A stretch of 64,000 nucleotides of DNA from NCBI GenBank assembly GCA_917880885.1, contig OU862934.1, positions 30,612,734-30,676,733 on the forward strand. The letters run 5' to 3'. Below, piece after piece: positions 11,270-22,716 of this stretch; within the stretch, counting starts at the first letter, position 1; each line of letters opens with the position of its first letter. Position numbers and translations under genes: made by a program. The DNA is from Limnephilus marmoratus (Eukaryota > Arthropoda > Insecta > Trichoptera > Limnephilidae). The notes under the pieces were generated by a model. The model was not told where the DNA came from, made no database searches, and saw nothing but the letters and a program-made list of their open reading frames with translations.

Positions 11270-12017
11270 CATCGGTAAAGTTTCTTTTGAAAAGAATTAA
11301 AATATATATTTTTTGTTTTTGTGTTTAATTCTTAGAACTCCATTTAATTTTTTAAAAATATATTTAATAATCTTATTTGTTAGTTCTGCAAGTATTTCAG
11401 TTTATATTTATTTGGATTTTAATTAAAATTTAAAATTCTTGTAGAACTTAATAAAAACATTATTAAATGTAATTTAAATTAAGTTTAATAAAATATAAAA
11501 TTAAAATAAAATAAGCAACCCCCGACACAAAAAAGTTCTGATGACCATGAAACGCCTGAACAGATTTTCGTGAATCGTAGCAAAGAACACCCTCGATCAC
11601 GTCAGCTTTCAAATATTAAAAAACTTATCACAATCAATGCATTCGTTTAGGAGCTACGATGCCACAGACAGAAACACAGAAAATCAAACTTACATCGCAC
11701 CTTGCGTCGAGGATTAAAAAATAAATAAAAATGTCAATGACTGGATAAAAAATACGAAAATACTTTATGCGATATCTACTAGAAATTGTATTTCTTCATT
11801 TGAAATGTATTTTTTAATTTATTCATTTCTATGCTCTTACATACAGTTAATAAATGCAATGATAATGACATAAGGTGGAAGTAAAACAAAAAATATTCTT
11901 AATATGAAACATAGTGAAATATGATCGGCAACTGTATGCAATTGGTTAAAAAGAATGTGGTTATGGATTGTGAACACCTCACTGGGAGAACCCGTGCTGA
12001 GGTGTACGCATGTATTA
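11270..12017. other. No gene recognised
   Basis: AT-rich. Contains GTTCTGATGACCATGAAACG (about 11535-11554) but no coding frame or identifiable repeat. Confidence 0.4.
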
Positions 12018-12647
12018 TTTGCTAACTTGGATATTGAGCTAGGCGCTATGTGTAGAGTGCAGTGTGTAGTATATGTACAAGATGGAATTTAATTAATTAA
12101 TGTTTAAGAAGGCATTACCAGAGAAAAAAAGAAATATGTCATTTTCAAATCAGATTTTAGACGTATTGAATCTTTTTCACAACAAAATTATAAATGGATT
12201 TCGAAAGATTGTTCTTTTATCTAGCATTCGCATGTAATAAATTTTGAGAATTTTTTAAATTTTTAGTATAATAAGGTTATTCCATAGGTCGTTGGCAGAT
12301 TTGTTAAATTTTCAAAAAAGATTTTGTATTATACCACACCCATTTCAAATCATATAATCATGCAGTAAAATAAATCAATACATTATCTGGGTATCGCATG
12401 TTTTAGAATTTTAATTTTAGTTCAAATAAAATCATTTAAAAATATTTACGTACATATGTTTCTTGACGAAAATTGGTCTATTTGTGTATTTATTTGCGCA
12501 CTTACAAACTAATATATTTCAGATTTTTTTTTACATTCTTATTAAATTTAGACATTATTGAAAAATGATAAATACTTATAATCAAAAAAGAGTTACAAAA
12601 AGTACATTATTTTAATAGTTTTATCATCACGCCTTTCAGCATTTTTG
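12018..12647 (+). repeat. Long direct repeat, copy 2
   Basis: Near-identical partner of 9748-10378. It joins directly to LINE-J-like coding sequence at 12648, with no tail or inverted repeat at the junction. Confidence 0.95.
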
Positions 12648-13772
12648 TTCGCTGATGATATGAAGATTTTTAGAATTATTGATAATATCTAGGACTGTCT
12701 GACACTTCAATCTAATATTAATAGCTTTTGTGATTGGTGTCTTATCAACAAATTAACTCTTAATGTAAAAAAAATGTCAACTTATGAGATTCCACAGAAA
12801 AAAAAAACCCATTGTTGTTCACCTACTTTCTCAATAATCACATCTTATTATCTGTTGATGAAATAAGAGACCTTGGTATAACCTTTCACACTAAATTAAC
12901 ATTCATTAAAAATATTAATAATATAACCAGTAAAGCAACGCAAATGTTAGGATTCGTCTTACGGATTTCAAAGGAGTTCAAAAATTTAAAAACTGTCAAA
13001 TTACTTTACACTTCACTTGTTAGAAGCCAGCTAGAATTTAACTCCACCATTTGGAATCCTTATTACAGTGTACATGAGAATTCTCTTGAGCGAGTCTAAC
13101 ATAAATTTTTACGTTATATTAATTTTAAATTGGGAATATTCATCGAAAACATTAATTATCCCTCTCTGTTACAACTCTTGGGACTCGATACATTAAAAGA
13201 AAGAAGAATGTGTTCAGACCTATTTTATTTATTTAAAATCGTTACCAACCTGTTGAACTCCCCTGAACTTCTTTCGCTAATATCTTTTCATGTACCTACT
13301 CGATCAGTTCGTTTCAAAATACCTTATCATTGCAACAATACAGGATCGAACGCTGAACTCAATTCCATAATGAATCGCCTGCATGTACTGGGAAATAAAT
13401 ATGTTTTGTATGAATCTATAAACATTGCTAGTTTAACCTCATACAAACACTACTTAATTAAATCTGTCTGTCAGCGCTTCTCAGTTTGACTATAATCAAA
13501 TACAGATTTAAAGTATTAATTTCTTAATACATAAATATCCGGAATTTATAACATGTTGTATTGTATTTATAATAACCTACTCATTGCACTTTTTTATGTT
13601 GATACTACAATTTCTATTGTTCTCTTTTATGAATTTTATATTTATATTTTTCCCTTTTTTTTCTTTTATCTATGTATATTCTGTATTCATATGTAAAATA
13701 ATTGTTATTCTTTTGTAAAAGCCGTTATAATCGGCGTTAATAAATAAATAAATAAATAAATAAAATAAATAT
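12648..13772 (+). mobile_element. LINE-J-type element, 3' half
   Basis: Jockey-like LINE. Coding starts at FADDMKIF (12648) and runs to about 13489. The 3' UTR ends in GTAAAAGCCGTTATAATCGG (a hairpin) and an (AATA)n tail at about 13738-13770. The same architecture (GTAAAAGCC, hairpin, TTAA, AATA tail) is seen in copies at 46880-46925 and, on the minus strand, 51290-51335. Confidence 0.85.
12650..13489 (+). pseudogene. LINE-J-type reverse transcriptase C-terminal half
   Basis: Starts at the catalytic FADD motif. A TAG follows almost at once (about 12690), and there are further breaks near 12800. One frame at 12812-13099 has IRDLGITFHTKLTF and LVRSQLEFNSTIWNPYY. A second, at 13130-13489, has LKERRMCSDLFYLFKIV and ISFHVPTRSVRFKI. 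A stop at 13097-13099 separates them. Typical LINE thumb and C-terminal region. The finger and palm blocks upstream of FADD are replaced by the direct repeat. Confidence 0.85.
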
Positions 13773-13814
13773 CGGCGACACCAGAAAGCACAGACCCACT
13801 CAGTAAAAACTGCC

Positions 13815-13856
13815 GATAGCACATCTCTTATATTTCAATGTAAGAGATGTGCTATC
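13815..13856. repeat. Perfect 16 bp hairpin
   Basis: GATAGCACATCTCTTA (13815-13830) and its exact reverse complement (13841-13856) around a 10-base loop. No host repeat identified. Confidence 0.85.
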
Positions 13857-13859
13857 AAC

Positions 13860-14700
13860 ACCAATTCCAACCAAAATGAATTTATGCAAAGGACATGTAA
13901 CTACTATAACATTAAATTTGCACGTTTAGAAACACTTGCTGACATATTCACTGCTAGTTACTTTCGCTACAGAATTTCTTTGTATAACATTCTACGTGCG
14001 ATTAATACATAACACATATTCATGATGATTAAATTAATTGTACCTAATATTTTGAAATTACCTGCGTGGCAACTTTTCCTTATCCCTGTCCTCCCCCTAC
14101 CCGTCCCAATCCAAATACCTATTTCGCAGCCTATTTAAGTATAGTTATAATGGCATTTATTTTATTGTTGTGTTATTATATTTAGATTTATCACTTGTTG
14201 AATCTACACCTGTGTTATAATTTTTTTTTAATTGCTGCTTTGTCCTGTTTTTTCTTCTTTTCTAAAATATTCTAGTTTACTTTTATGTTTCTAAATACCA
14301 ATCTGTTAATAATTGGTCTGTTTTTTGTCATCCTCTTTGTATATTATATTACTAAGACTGTTTATGTTCCATAAATAAATAAACAAACAAATAAACAAAT
14401 ATCTTTGATTTTCTCCGAAGTGAAAAAAAAAATTCCTTGCATCTCTCTCACACACCGCACCGTGACGTCTCCGTAGACCCCTACTAGCCGGGACGATAAT
14501 TTTGAAAGTATGGAATATAGTTACAAGGAAACATTGAAGTGTGAATGAATTCCAAAAAATTCAAAAACGTCAAACTTCAATGCGCTGATGGTCATGCTCT
14601 TGTTCTTAAACACATAATGCTGCAGCTCTTTCTTACACACTAAATAACAACAGTCGAAAATGAGGTATTGGTGAACGTATGTTTGCACCCCCCAAAGGAA
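13860..14700. other. No gene recognised
   Basis: AT-rich. The stretch at 14180-14400 ends in ATAAATAAATAAACAAACAAA (about 14370-14390), which looks like the tail of an old LINE, but I could not read a coding part. Confidence 0.35.
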
Positions 14701-14704
14701 ACAT

Positions 14705-15025
14705 ACAAGGAAGTGGGGAGAGGAAGACGGGGAAGAGGAACGTAGGGAAGCAACTGGCTATTCAGATCTAATCACAAAACACGGCTAAAGCCATTTTAAG
14801 CACCGTTTCAATTCTGAACGGTGGTCTTACACCAGGGCTTTACTGAGAGTATCTTCCACTCTGATACGTGTCGCAAACACACTACACATATTATTTTTAG
14901 TGAATTAATTATGAAATAACACACATTAATCAAATAAAATTTATTTACGCCCTACGGAATTCGTTCCCGCGACCTTCGGATTGCAAGTCAAGAGCCTCAC
15001 CCCGCAACCACGGAGGTCGTCATAT
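14705..15025 (-). mobile_element. SINE-A copy, tRNA-derived
   Basis: Minus-strand copy. The tRNA-like head lies at 14955-15022 and the body toward 14705. Body landmarks shared with 19685-20098 include CAGAGTGGAAGATACT and ATGGCTTTAGCCGTGTTTTG, read on the minus strand. The far 3' end is missing. Confidence 0.85.
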
Positions 15026-15032
15026 TTTTTCA

Positions 15033-15240
15033 ATCCACGTTTCAATTCTCAATGGTGGTCTCACGTCAGGGCGATAATGATTCTATCTTCCACTCTGAAA
15101 CATGCCGCAAATATACGATATAATATTTTAAATGACTAAATTGTAATAAAAATAAAATTTATTTACTTACGCCGAGATGTGAACCCCCGACCTTCAAATT
15201 GCTAGTCAAGAGTCTTACCCCTCGACCACAAATACCGTCA
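15033..15240 (-). mobile_element. SINE-A copy, 3'-truncated
   Basis: Head at 15165-15240 (minus strand, with GGGGGTTCACATC at the B-box position). The body stops near 15035 at a short A-rich run (TTTTTT on the plus strand). It lies head-to-tail beside the copy at 14705-15025. Confidence 0.8.
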
Positions 15241-15244
15241 AAGT

Positions 15245-15560
15245 GAGTTTAAATGTAAAACAAATGTTTAGACAATTGTAACTTAATACTTCACTAAACA
15301 AATCTAAACTTCACATCTTACTTAGGTACATATATCAAACTGAATTTCGTATTATGACAAAATTATTATTATTGACATACTTAATCGTGGAAAGCATACA
15401 CAAAACCGCAATCACATAAAACCCGAAGCATTTTGACATAATACAATATCACACAACAAACAACTAAGACATGTATAACCATTTTCGGTTTACTAGTTAC
15501 AAACTATTTTCATCAACACTGAACATACAAACCGATAGAATTGTATTGAAGGCGTGTCTA
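15245..15560. other. No gene recognised
   Basis: AT-rich, nothing supported. Confidence 0.4.
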
Positions 15561-15566
15561 GTGATT

Positions 15567-15955
15567 TTTCCTGGAGGAAAATAATCCCTCTGGGGATGCT
15601 GTGTGGAGGGTATTTTTAGGGAAAGGAAGTTCTTTAAAGGAAAAAAGTGTGAGGGGTTGGGAAAAATCTGTGGGTAAGTGTATCGAGGAACGACGGATTT
15701 ATGAATCTATCCCTCCCACTGCGTTGTAATGTGATGTTCCGAGAGAGTCCTGCTAGAGAGGTCAAAATGTTTTCCTAAACAAGTCTCTCCTGATCCGGCC
15801 TGCCGCGCAGTTGATGAATATCCGGACAAACCTCACCCCATGTCACAAAACGTAGCAAACTACTTAGGGTTAGCTATGGCAGCATTGTTGGTAATGCAAT
15901 AAATGGTTGCCGGGACGGCGGTATCTATACCCGCTTCCCAAATTGAATTCTCGAA
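15567..15955 (-). mobile_element. SINE-B copy
   Basis: Minus-strand SINE-B, nearly full length. The 5' end is at GAATTCAATTTGGGAAGCGGG (about 15935-15955) and the 3' part at 15567-15610 (CAGAGGGATTATTTTCCTCC). It lacks the last ~25 bp and the poly(A). Confidence 0.85.
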
Positions 15956-16027
15956 GTAAGTTAAAATTAAACGTGGTTTGCTACGTATTAAATAATAAAA
16001 AATAACTTTTTTTATATATCAGAAATA

Positions 16028-16350
16028 TTTTTTTTCTTGATGTGTGAATACCGCACAAGAGTCCCATCTGCTCCCAGCTCTCCGAAGTATTAGTACGATT
16101 CCATTACGCTCCCACTCTATTAGTACGATTTTGGCAACTTCAATCCTGGTATGTTTTGAGGTTGACGGAATTGGGGGAGGGAGCAGTTGTAGGAGATAAT
16201 AAAGGGGAAGGTTCGAAGTACTTAGAGCCAATTCAAGTAATATTCGATTCTAAATATCTGAATGGTGGTCCTCTATCAGAGTGATACTGAGAGTATTTAC
16301 TTCTTATATATAAGTAGGTACCGTGTTATGTATAATAAATATGGTTTAAT
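16028..16350 (-). mobile_element. SINE-A copy, 5'-truncated
   Basis: On the minus strand the body is at 16350-16230. The shared 3' domain ends at GACTCTTGTGCGGTATTCAC (16040-16062), followed by an A-rich tail (16028-16036). The tRNA head is gone. The segment at 16085-16150 carries a local duplication of ATTAGTACGATT. Confidence 0.75.
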
Positions 16351-16359
16351 CAATTTAAA

Positions 16360-17163
16360 AATAAATAAATAAATAAGCGTTTATTCCAGTATGTGGGGAG
16401 GAGAGTGCAATCCCACACATTCCATAAGGGTATAATATAAACATACATGTACAAAGTATAAAGTATTTGAAAGGAAAAAAAAGAAAAAGAAGGTGGATAT
16501 GAATGTACACGAAACAAAAAAAAAAAGATAATAAGCTAATAGTAGTAAAAGGAAAACAAAAGAAATAATAATATTAAGCTTTCAGGATTCTGTGAGCACG
16601 TAAGGAGCCAGTATTTTTCTCCAGTGTGCATCAATACTGGATGATGGACTGAGGCGGGCTTCCATGACGAGGATGTTTCCAGAGCTGGTTATCCTTTCCC
16701 TCATTCCTGCCACCCTGGATCTAATAAGGGCTGCAAAGCCAGGAACTCGCCCCTCCGTGAGCATCCGGGAAGCGCTGCAATATCTGGGGAGACCAAACAT
16801 TATGCGGAAGGCGTTGTTATACTGAACCCGAAGTCTTTCTATACTACTCTTCTTGTAGTTTGCCCAGAGTTCAGACGTATACAGTGTTGCGCAGAAGGAA
16901 AGGAAGAGCGTCCTTTTTACAGCAGTACTGCAAAGGCGGAATCTTCTACTGAGCATGTTTGCTTTTACACTGAGAGCTCTTCTTTGCCTATCGATGTCGT
17001 CATCATCCATCAGATTACTGGTGATTATGTGTCCAAGGTATTTAGTTCCTTCAGTCACCTGCAGGTTCACACCATTCAGGGTAGCTGGAGGAATATTTTT
17101 TGGTCCTTGTCCATATCTTACGACCAGTAGAGCCGTTTTACCTGGCTGACATCTGATTTGCAA
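16360..17163 (-). mobile_element. LINE-D 3' end
   Basis: Minus-strand non-LTR element. A C-terminal coding frame (16582-17163) is followed by a ~200 bp 3' UTR and a (TTTA)n tail at about 16361-16375. The upstream part is missing. Confidence 0.8.
16582..17163 (-). pseudogene. LINE-D reverse transcriptase C-terminus (193 aa)
   Basis: Partial protein, open for 193 residues. It contains EGTKYLGHIITSNLMDDDDI, RRALSVKANMLSRRF, TLYTSELWANY and LRVQYNNAFRIMFGLPRYCS. These blocks are characteristic of the region after the palm in a group of insect LINEs. The polymerase core and endonuclease are absent, so the frame is a truncated relic even though it is still open, which suggests a fairly young insertion. 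The ATG used here is internal to the original protein. Confidence 0.85.
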
Positions 17164-17173
17164 TTATAAATAG

Positions 17174-17240
17174 TTTAGGTTAGGTTAAGCTAGGTTATGT
17201 TAGGTTAGCATCGATTAGGTCAGGTTAGGTTAGGATTCAT
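17174..17240. repeat. Degenerate TTAGG/AGGTTAGG cluster
   Basis: Several AGGTTAGGTTA-like motifs with interruptions, in a run directly upstream of a LINE relic. Confidence 0.6.
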
Positions 17241-17273
17241 TAGATGAGGTTTATTAATCGTTTGCTCGGCAGC

Positions 17274-17535
17274 ATTCTCACGGAGATTCTTGACCCATAT
17301 GACGTAGAAGCTAAGTGCTGAATTGAAGCAGCAAGAACTGCATTCAGTAAAATGAAATCCCTCTTCTGCAATGACAATATCAATTTAAAACTAAGGCCAG
17401 AGAATGTTCAAATGTTATGTGTGGTCGGTCTTGCTGTATGGACGTGAGACATGGACTTTGAAAGTAAACATATCATACGGCAGCAAAGCGCATAGACGAA
17501 GAACACTTCTAGAGATGTTTGGTTCAGTGTATATT
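17274..17535 (+). pseudogene. LINE fragment (RT thumb)
   Basis: Degraded frame with RIEAARTAFSKMKSLFCN-like and VRP.NVQMLCVVGLAVWT-like blocks, resembling the segment of many LINEs that reads RI..AR.AF.KM...L and later LLYG.E.WT. Stops and indels are present. Family uncertain. Confidence 0.6.
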
Positions 17536-17539
17536 TTAA

Positions 17540-18500
17540 TATACCTAGATAACCGTCAGACAAGTTAACCGCTCGCTGATTTCACCGTGACAAAGTTAAT
17601 TAAATAGTTGTGTTCGTAGTTAACTTTTCAGTTACACATCAACGAAACTAACTGAGTTATGATTAATTTGCTGTAATGCTAAGCTCCGGGCGTTAAGATG
17701 TAGATCTAATAAGTTAACCAATTAATTAATTTATGTGACTAGTTTAAACGTTGTTTTCATTTGCAGTTTTAGCAAACTTTACACTGTTCGTCATAGCTAA
17801 ATTCAAAATTAAATGTTTTTGTCGGTGATGTATTTTAAGATTCAATCTATCCTTGTTAGGTTAAATTATTGTAAAATTTAATCAATGAGGAGAATATTAA
17901 CAATACTCCCATCAAGCTAATTCGTCTGGTTTTATGTTAGAAATAAAAAAAACACCACGCTTTATATTCAAATGTAAAAGTTAATCGCAAAATAATTAAA
18001 GTGTACTCCTTTATGAAATTAAAGTTTCTACCATCATTTTGAAAAAAAAAACATTGAAATTGGGAATTTTTCATTAATTATTTTTACATGAAACGACAAA
18101 AAAGCTAGTTGAGTGTAATTGTAATGTGTAGGTAATTTGAGTTATAAAAACCGAAGGTTAGTCATTTTTAAAACTTTTGTTATGTTTACATTAAAAATAT
18201 TTATAAATTATCATAAGTAATAATTATTAACCCGAAACCCTAAAAAATGTATATTAAACAGCTGCTTTTGTTTTTGTAATATATTTTGGCAGCCACCTCT
18301 AGTCTGGAACCCAAAAATACTTTTCACAAGACCCTTGACTGTGCGTAAATGTGCGGTCGGTTTTAAGATTCCCTTATCTTCAAACTGGTTTCAATCTATG
18401 AAGTACTGACGTCAGGTGGGAATGCCGTCCTGTTCTACCGGTATTTTAACAGAAGCTACTCCGAGGAACTAGCACCCCTACATAGTTGGATTTCTTCAAG
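17540..18500. other. No gene recognised
   Basis: AT-rich stretch with no supported frame. Several short homopolymer runs. Confidence 0.4.
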
Positions 18501-18504
18501 AACC

Positions 18505-18597
18505 ATGTTTTCGCTTTCCTCTCCTCAAAATTACCCTTAACACAGCATTATCAATGACGACATAGATCCTGAAGGAAAGTTTCCTGAGGGGTTAATT
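18505..18597 (+). mobile_element. SINE-B 3' fragment
   Basis: Degraded SINE-B 3' region in sense orientation: CTTTCCTCTCCTCAAAATTA, ACACAGCATTATCAATGACG and CTGAGGGG. Confidence 0.6.
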
Positions 18598-18599
18598 TT

Positions 18600-19190
18600 T
18601 ATTTTTATTTATTAATTGCTGTATTTTAGAGAAAAGAGGTAAAAAATATATGGCTGCACGGTCATTTTAATGCGAAATTTGACTTTGAGGCCAAAATACC
18701 AAACTGAAATAAGGTTTTTTTAATCTAAAGGTATTGCAAATTCCGTTTCAAAATTTTGTGCTACTTTATTTATGTGTTTCTCAAATTATAAAATACTGGT
18801 CATTGAAGAAATAGATTTTTCACGACTTAGAAGTAACTCTCGTGATTATTTGTGGATGAACGATACATATTTATAAAAACAATTTATTAATTTATTTAAT
18901 ATAAAAAAATGATTAAATATAAATAAAAAATATTTAAAAAAAAAAGTATTTTGACGGGCATAAATTTAAATTACTAATGACCGCTTTATTTTGGAACACA
19001 AATTTGACATATAGAAATTAAACATTTTAACCAAGCCTTTTTCACATTATTTTATTTTTCATTATATTAATACAGTAGATAGGATAAGATTACTTTTGTA
19101 TTAATTATAATTCTCAAAAAAATGCCAAAGTTGCCTCTAAAATCATTGATAATTGATTAATTTAATGGCCCATCTCTACATCTTCTCTAC
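18600..19190. other. No gene recognised
   Basis: AT-rich. CATCTCTACAT-like motifs repeat at 19170-19200, directly before the Helitron-1 start. Confidence 0.4.
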
Positions 19191-19684
19191 ATCTCTACAT
19201 ATTATAAATTAAAGTCCTCGGCGTTGTCTGTCTGTCTGTTCGCGATAATCTCACAAAATTCTGAACGAATTTTCGTACGGTTTTCACCAATAGATAGAGT
19301 GTTTCGTGAGGAAGGTTTAGGTATATAATTTTTCAATGATTTGTGAAAATTGGTTGAAACATAACGATAATTGTTAGAAGTGTCGGAAAAAGTCAAGCCG
19401 CCTGGGAGCTTTCAACGAAAACACTGCCTAATCCCTTTGAGATGTAACAAAACAATGCATTGTGGGATATTCCTCTTTTATAGATCTACAAAATAGTCCA
19501 TGAAGGCATATATCTGTCTTTTACAGATAGCTTACTATACCCATTCTATCTTCTGAAAAAATGGTTGCGTACACTGCGGTAATTGGAAAGTTATTTATAC
19601 GGATACAGTATTAATCCTTATTAACTTAAAAACGTTAATCACCTCAAGCATTCCAAGCACATTATTATAATCTTTCTCACCTAC

Positions 19685-20100
19685 TTTTTTTTTTTTTTTT
19701 TTACAGTGAATACCGCACAATAATCTCAACTGCTCCCGTCTGGAGCCAGTGAGACTATGGCATCCCTAATTGGGGTATGTAGTGAGGTTGAAGGTAGTGG
19801 GGAGGGGAAGGAAGTGGGGAAGAGGAAGGTTGGGAAGTACCTGGCTATTCAGATCTGGTCACTAAACACGGCTAAAGCCATTTTCAAGCAACGTTTCAAT
19901 TCTGAATGGTGGTCTTACACCAGGGCGATACTAAATAGTATCTTCCACTCTGGAACATGCCGCAAATATACTATATATTATTTTAAATGAATTAATTGTG
20001 AATTAACACAAATTAATCAAATAAAATTTATTTTCTCATGCCGGGTTCGAACCCGCGACCTCCGGAATGTGAGTCAAGAGTCTTAGCCACTGGACTACGT
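19685..20100 (-). mobile_element. SINE-A, full-length tRNA-derived copy
   Basis: Reference copy of SINE-A. On the minus strand the tRNA-like head at 20100-20035 has an A box TAGTCCAGTGG and a B box GGTTCGAACCC, both matching pol III promoter consensus. It is followed by a ~300 bp body and a poly(A) tail (T run at 19687-19704 on the plus strand). Inserted inside Helitron-1, so it is younger than that Helitron. It should be mobilised by a partner LINE in trans; the partner is not identified. Confidence 0.9.
20035..20100 (-). promoter_or_regulatory. Pol III type-2 internal promoter of SINE-A
   Basis: A box TAGTCCAGTGG and B box GGTTCGAACCC with about 35 bp between them, in the tRNA-like head. 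Confidence 0.75.
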
Positions 20101-20249
20101 ATTATACATTAAAGTTCTCCGCGGTGTCTGTCTGTCTCTTTGCGATAAACTCAAAGATGGCGGTGGTTATAATGGTTGGATAACCATCCAGTATATGGCG
20201 TCGTATTTAGTTACCCACAGCAATGCGTGGCCGGGTCAGCTAGTACATC

Positions 20250-21000
20250 ATAATTTAAAACTAAATATAAATACAATTTTACAACGCAGTAGATATTTGC
20301 AAGAGGTAACTTTGATTTAAAAGAAGCTATTTGGTTGGGTATTTTGTCATCAAATTAAAAATTAAGCTTGTATGAAAAGCTACATAATTTATTTAACGAA
20401 ATTTCACCATTTTATCAAAATTAATGTTTTCCTTTTGACCTTTCGAAAAAGCGAAAAATATTTTTTTCTAAACCATAAAGTGATCCCGTAATTTACCAAC
20501 TCAAAACCAAAAACAATGAGAAAACCCTTTAATTTAAAAAAAAAATCTAATGAACTGACCACCTAAATCTAAATCTCCGTCAAATTTGAGAAAAACGCGC
20601 GAAAAAAGCTCACCAAAATCCGAGCAAAACGTAAAATATAACAAAACCATATAATCTGAATAAGCGACGAGTGTATTGTTAAAAATGTCACAGTCAAAGT
20701 CATTAATCACGCAAGTTTTTTAAATGACCGGTCGTATTTGAAATTGTCCGGAATTTTCCGTTTAGAACGATCCCGTTTTCCGGGCTGCTCTTCCGCCAAC
20801 GGGCCAGACAATGCCTGGGATATACAATATACACTATATATTACACATATATGTATAAAATGTATATATACAGTCAGTGTATAGACTGCAACTGATAGGG
20901 GCCATTTTCGCAAGGGATACATTACTAACGCGTGCCAAACTGTGCGCCGCAGGCAAAAATTGAACATTTTGATTCAAACGTATAATTTCAATAATTTTTT
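20250..21000. other. No gene recognised
   Basis: AT-rich. A TATA/ACAT-rich segment at 20820-20885 is locally palindromic. No coding support. Confidence 0.4.
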
Positions 21001-21007
21001 AATTTTA

Positions 21008-21338
21008 ACATGAGCTCCACACAGGAGGCCCTGAGGAAAATAATTTCCATCAGGGCCTATGTCATCTTTGGGGATGCTGTGTGGAGGGTATTTTAAGGAA
21101 AGGAGGGAGAGGAGAGTTCTGGGAAGGAAAAGGGTTCAAGGGGTGGCTAGGAATCTGGCGTTCAGTGTGTCCTGGTCATCCGCCTCCAAGACCTAGACAA
21201 ACCTCGCCCCATGAACTCGGGCACACCTGTTAAATCACCAAACGTAGCGAACCACTTGGGGTGACCTATGGCAGAGGTGTTGGTTATCCAATAAAGGTTC
21301 CCGGGGCGGCAGTACCCATTCCCGCCTCCCAAATTGTA
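21008..21338 (-). mobile_element. SINE-B copy
   Basis: Minus-strand SINE-B. The 5' head at 21338-21290 contains GCCGCCCCGGGAACCTTTAT and the 3' end is GGGCCTCCTGTGTGGAGCTC at 21012-21031. It carries an internal deletion relative to 49089-49553. The poly(A) is lost. Confidence 0.85.
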
Positions 21339-21354
21339 TATTATTGGCGGATAC

Positions 21355-21855
21355 TGCCGAGCTATTCTCTATACTTTGTGGGAATGAGGTTGATATCGCG
21401 CGAGATCTCCTGTCAGATTTTTGTGATTTTCAATGGCTATTATTTGCTTTTTCTACGGGTCGATGTTAGAATTTCAGCTGTGAGCTGTCACGTATTTTAG
21501 TTTAAGTCGTTTTAAACACATATTGCTGCAAGTATGCATGCATATTTGTTCATTTCAGCGATAGAAACACCCAAAAATCTGACAAGAGATATCGCCCGAG
21601 ATCTATGTCGATCGAAATAGATATCGAACGAGATCTCTTGTTATATTTGTGTGATTTTCTATCTAACAAGCATGCATACTTACAGGTATGTATGTTTTAA
21701 ACGACCTAAACTAACATACTTGATAGCTCACAGCTGAAATTCTCACATCGGCCCGTAGAAAAAGCAAATAACAGCCATTCAAAATCACACAAATCTGACA
21801 GGAGATCTCGCGCGATATCGATCTCGTTCCCACAAAAAATAGAGAATAGCTCGGC
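21355..21855. mobile_element. 500 bp fold-back (long palindrome) element
   Basis: Outer arms of about 190 bp (about 21355-21545 and 21660-21855) are imperfect reverse complements. Both start GCCGAGCTATTCTCTA and share GATATCGCGCGAGATCTCCT, TTATTTGCTTTTTCTACGGG and GAATTTCAGCTGTGAGC. The centre (21575-21640) holds a second inverted pair built on CAAGAGAT...CGAGATCT. It has no coding capacity. Likely a fold-back MITE whose ends I cannot assign to a superfamily. Confidence 0.85.
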
Positions 21856-21859
21856 TGAT

Positions 21860-22714
21860 CTACTTAACGTACAGACAATAATTGAGGTGTCTTGGAAAAG
21901 TACGATCAGCCTCGGCGAATTTAAAAACGCGGGACATACTCTTTTTTCTACCTCAATAGTTCCAGAGATGGAAAACATAAAATATTTGATGAACTTCGCA
22001 ACATCATATTCCAGAGGTTAAGTCACTTACCTTAGTTAGGTATATTAAAATGTGTATTCAAAATGGAATCACTTCCTCCGACGACAGCCGTTGCCTTCCA
22101 ACATTCATATCGTTAGTAACTTCTACCAATTACAACTATGCCAAGTAAAAAACTGGATTCATAAAAGTTTGTTTGTGTTCTATAAAACGATTCTCTCTTG
22201 ACCCTGCCTATAATAATTGACATCTTGTTTTTGCAAAAGAATCTAGTTCTCAATTCTCCTATGTGAAAAACGGTGTGAAGCCTTCTGCATTGGGAAAAAA
22301 TTGTGAGAGAGGGACTTCACAACCACTTCAGGTTTTGAAGACGGAACTTCTATGATAGTGATGAAGGAAATATAACATTTTATGTAGAGGACTAACATAA
22401 TTATTGAAGTACATTTGTGGTTTGTTCGTGAATTATTACGATTAAAACCACATTTTCACTTCACCAAATAATATGCACTGAAAAGTAAAAAAAAAAAAAT
22501 TGCGTATTCTTCTACAACTTAATAATCAACTTACTTTTTCTACTCATCAACATGTAGGAACGATTGTTGTATTGGAGTCGGTGTCAGCCAAGGTAACTAC
22601 ATACATAGTTATAGGTGAGATGTGCTTGTGTAACGCGCGCGACTTTTCACCCAGGAGGGAATCCAAATAATTTTCACCTGTAATAATAAAGCCCCCATAT
22701 TCATCAGTTATTTT
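21860..22714. other. No gene recognised
   Basis: No supported coding frame and no repeat that I recognise. Confidence 0.4.
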
Positions 22715-22716
22715 TT

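Larger units (their letters stand above)
19192..20243 (+). mobile_element. Helitron-1 copy with nested SINE
   Basis: The 5' end is TCTCTACATATTATAAATTA (preceded by A). The 3' end is the hairpin GTTACCCACAGCAATGCGTG followed by GCCGGGTCAGCTAG and T (CTAG at 20240-20243). A related arrangement without the SINE occupies 23866-24790. No Rep/helicase coding is seen in this copy. A second 5'-like segment (ATTAAAGTTCTCCGCGGTGT) at 20108-20127 is shared with the other copy and so belongs to the family. Confidence 0.8.

Noticed and set aside
20035..20100. Functional tRNA gene
   Set aside because: Good A and B boxes, but the sequence continues into a SINE body with poly(A) and does not close a cloverleaf acceptor stem.
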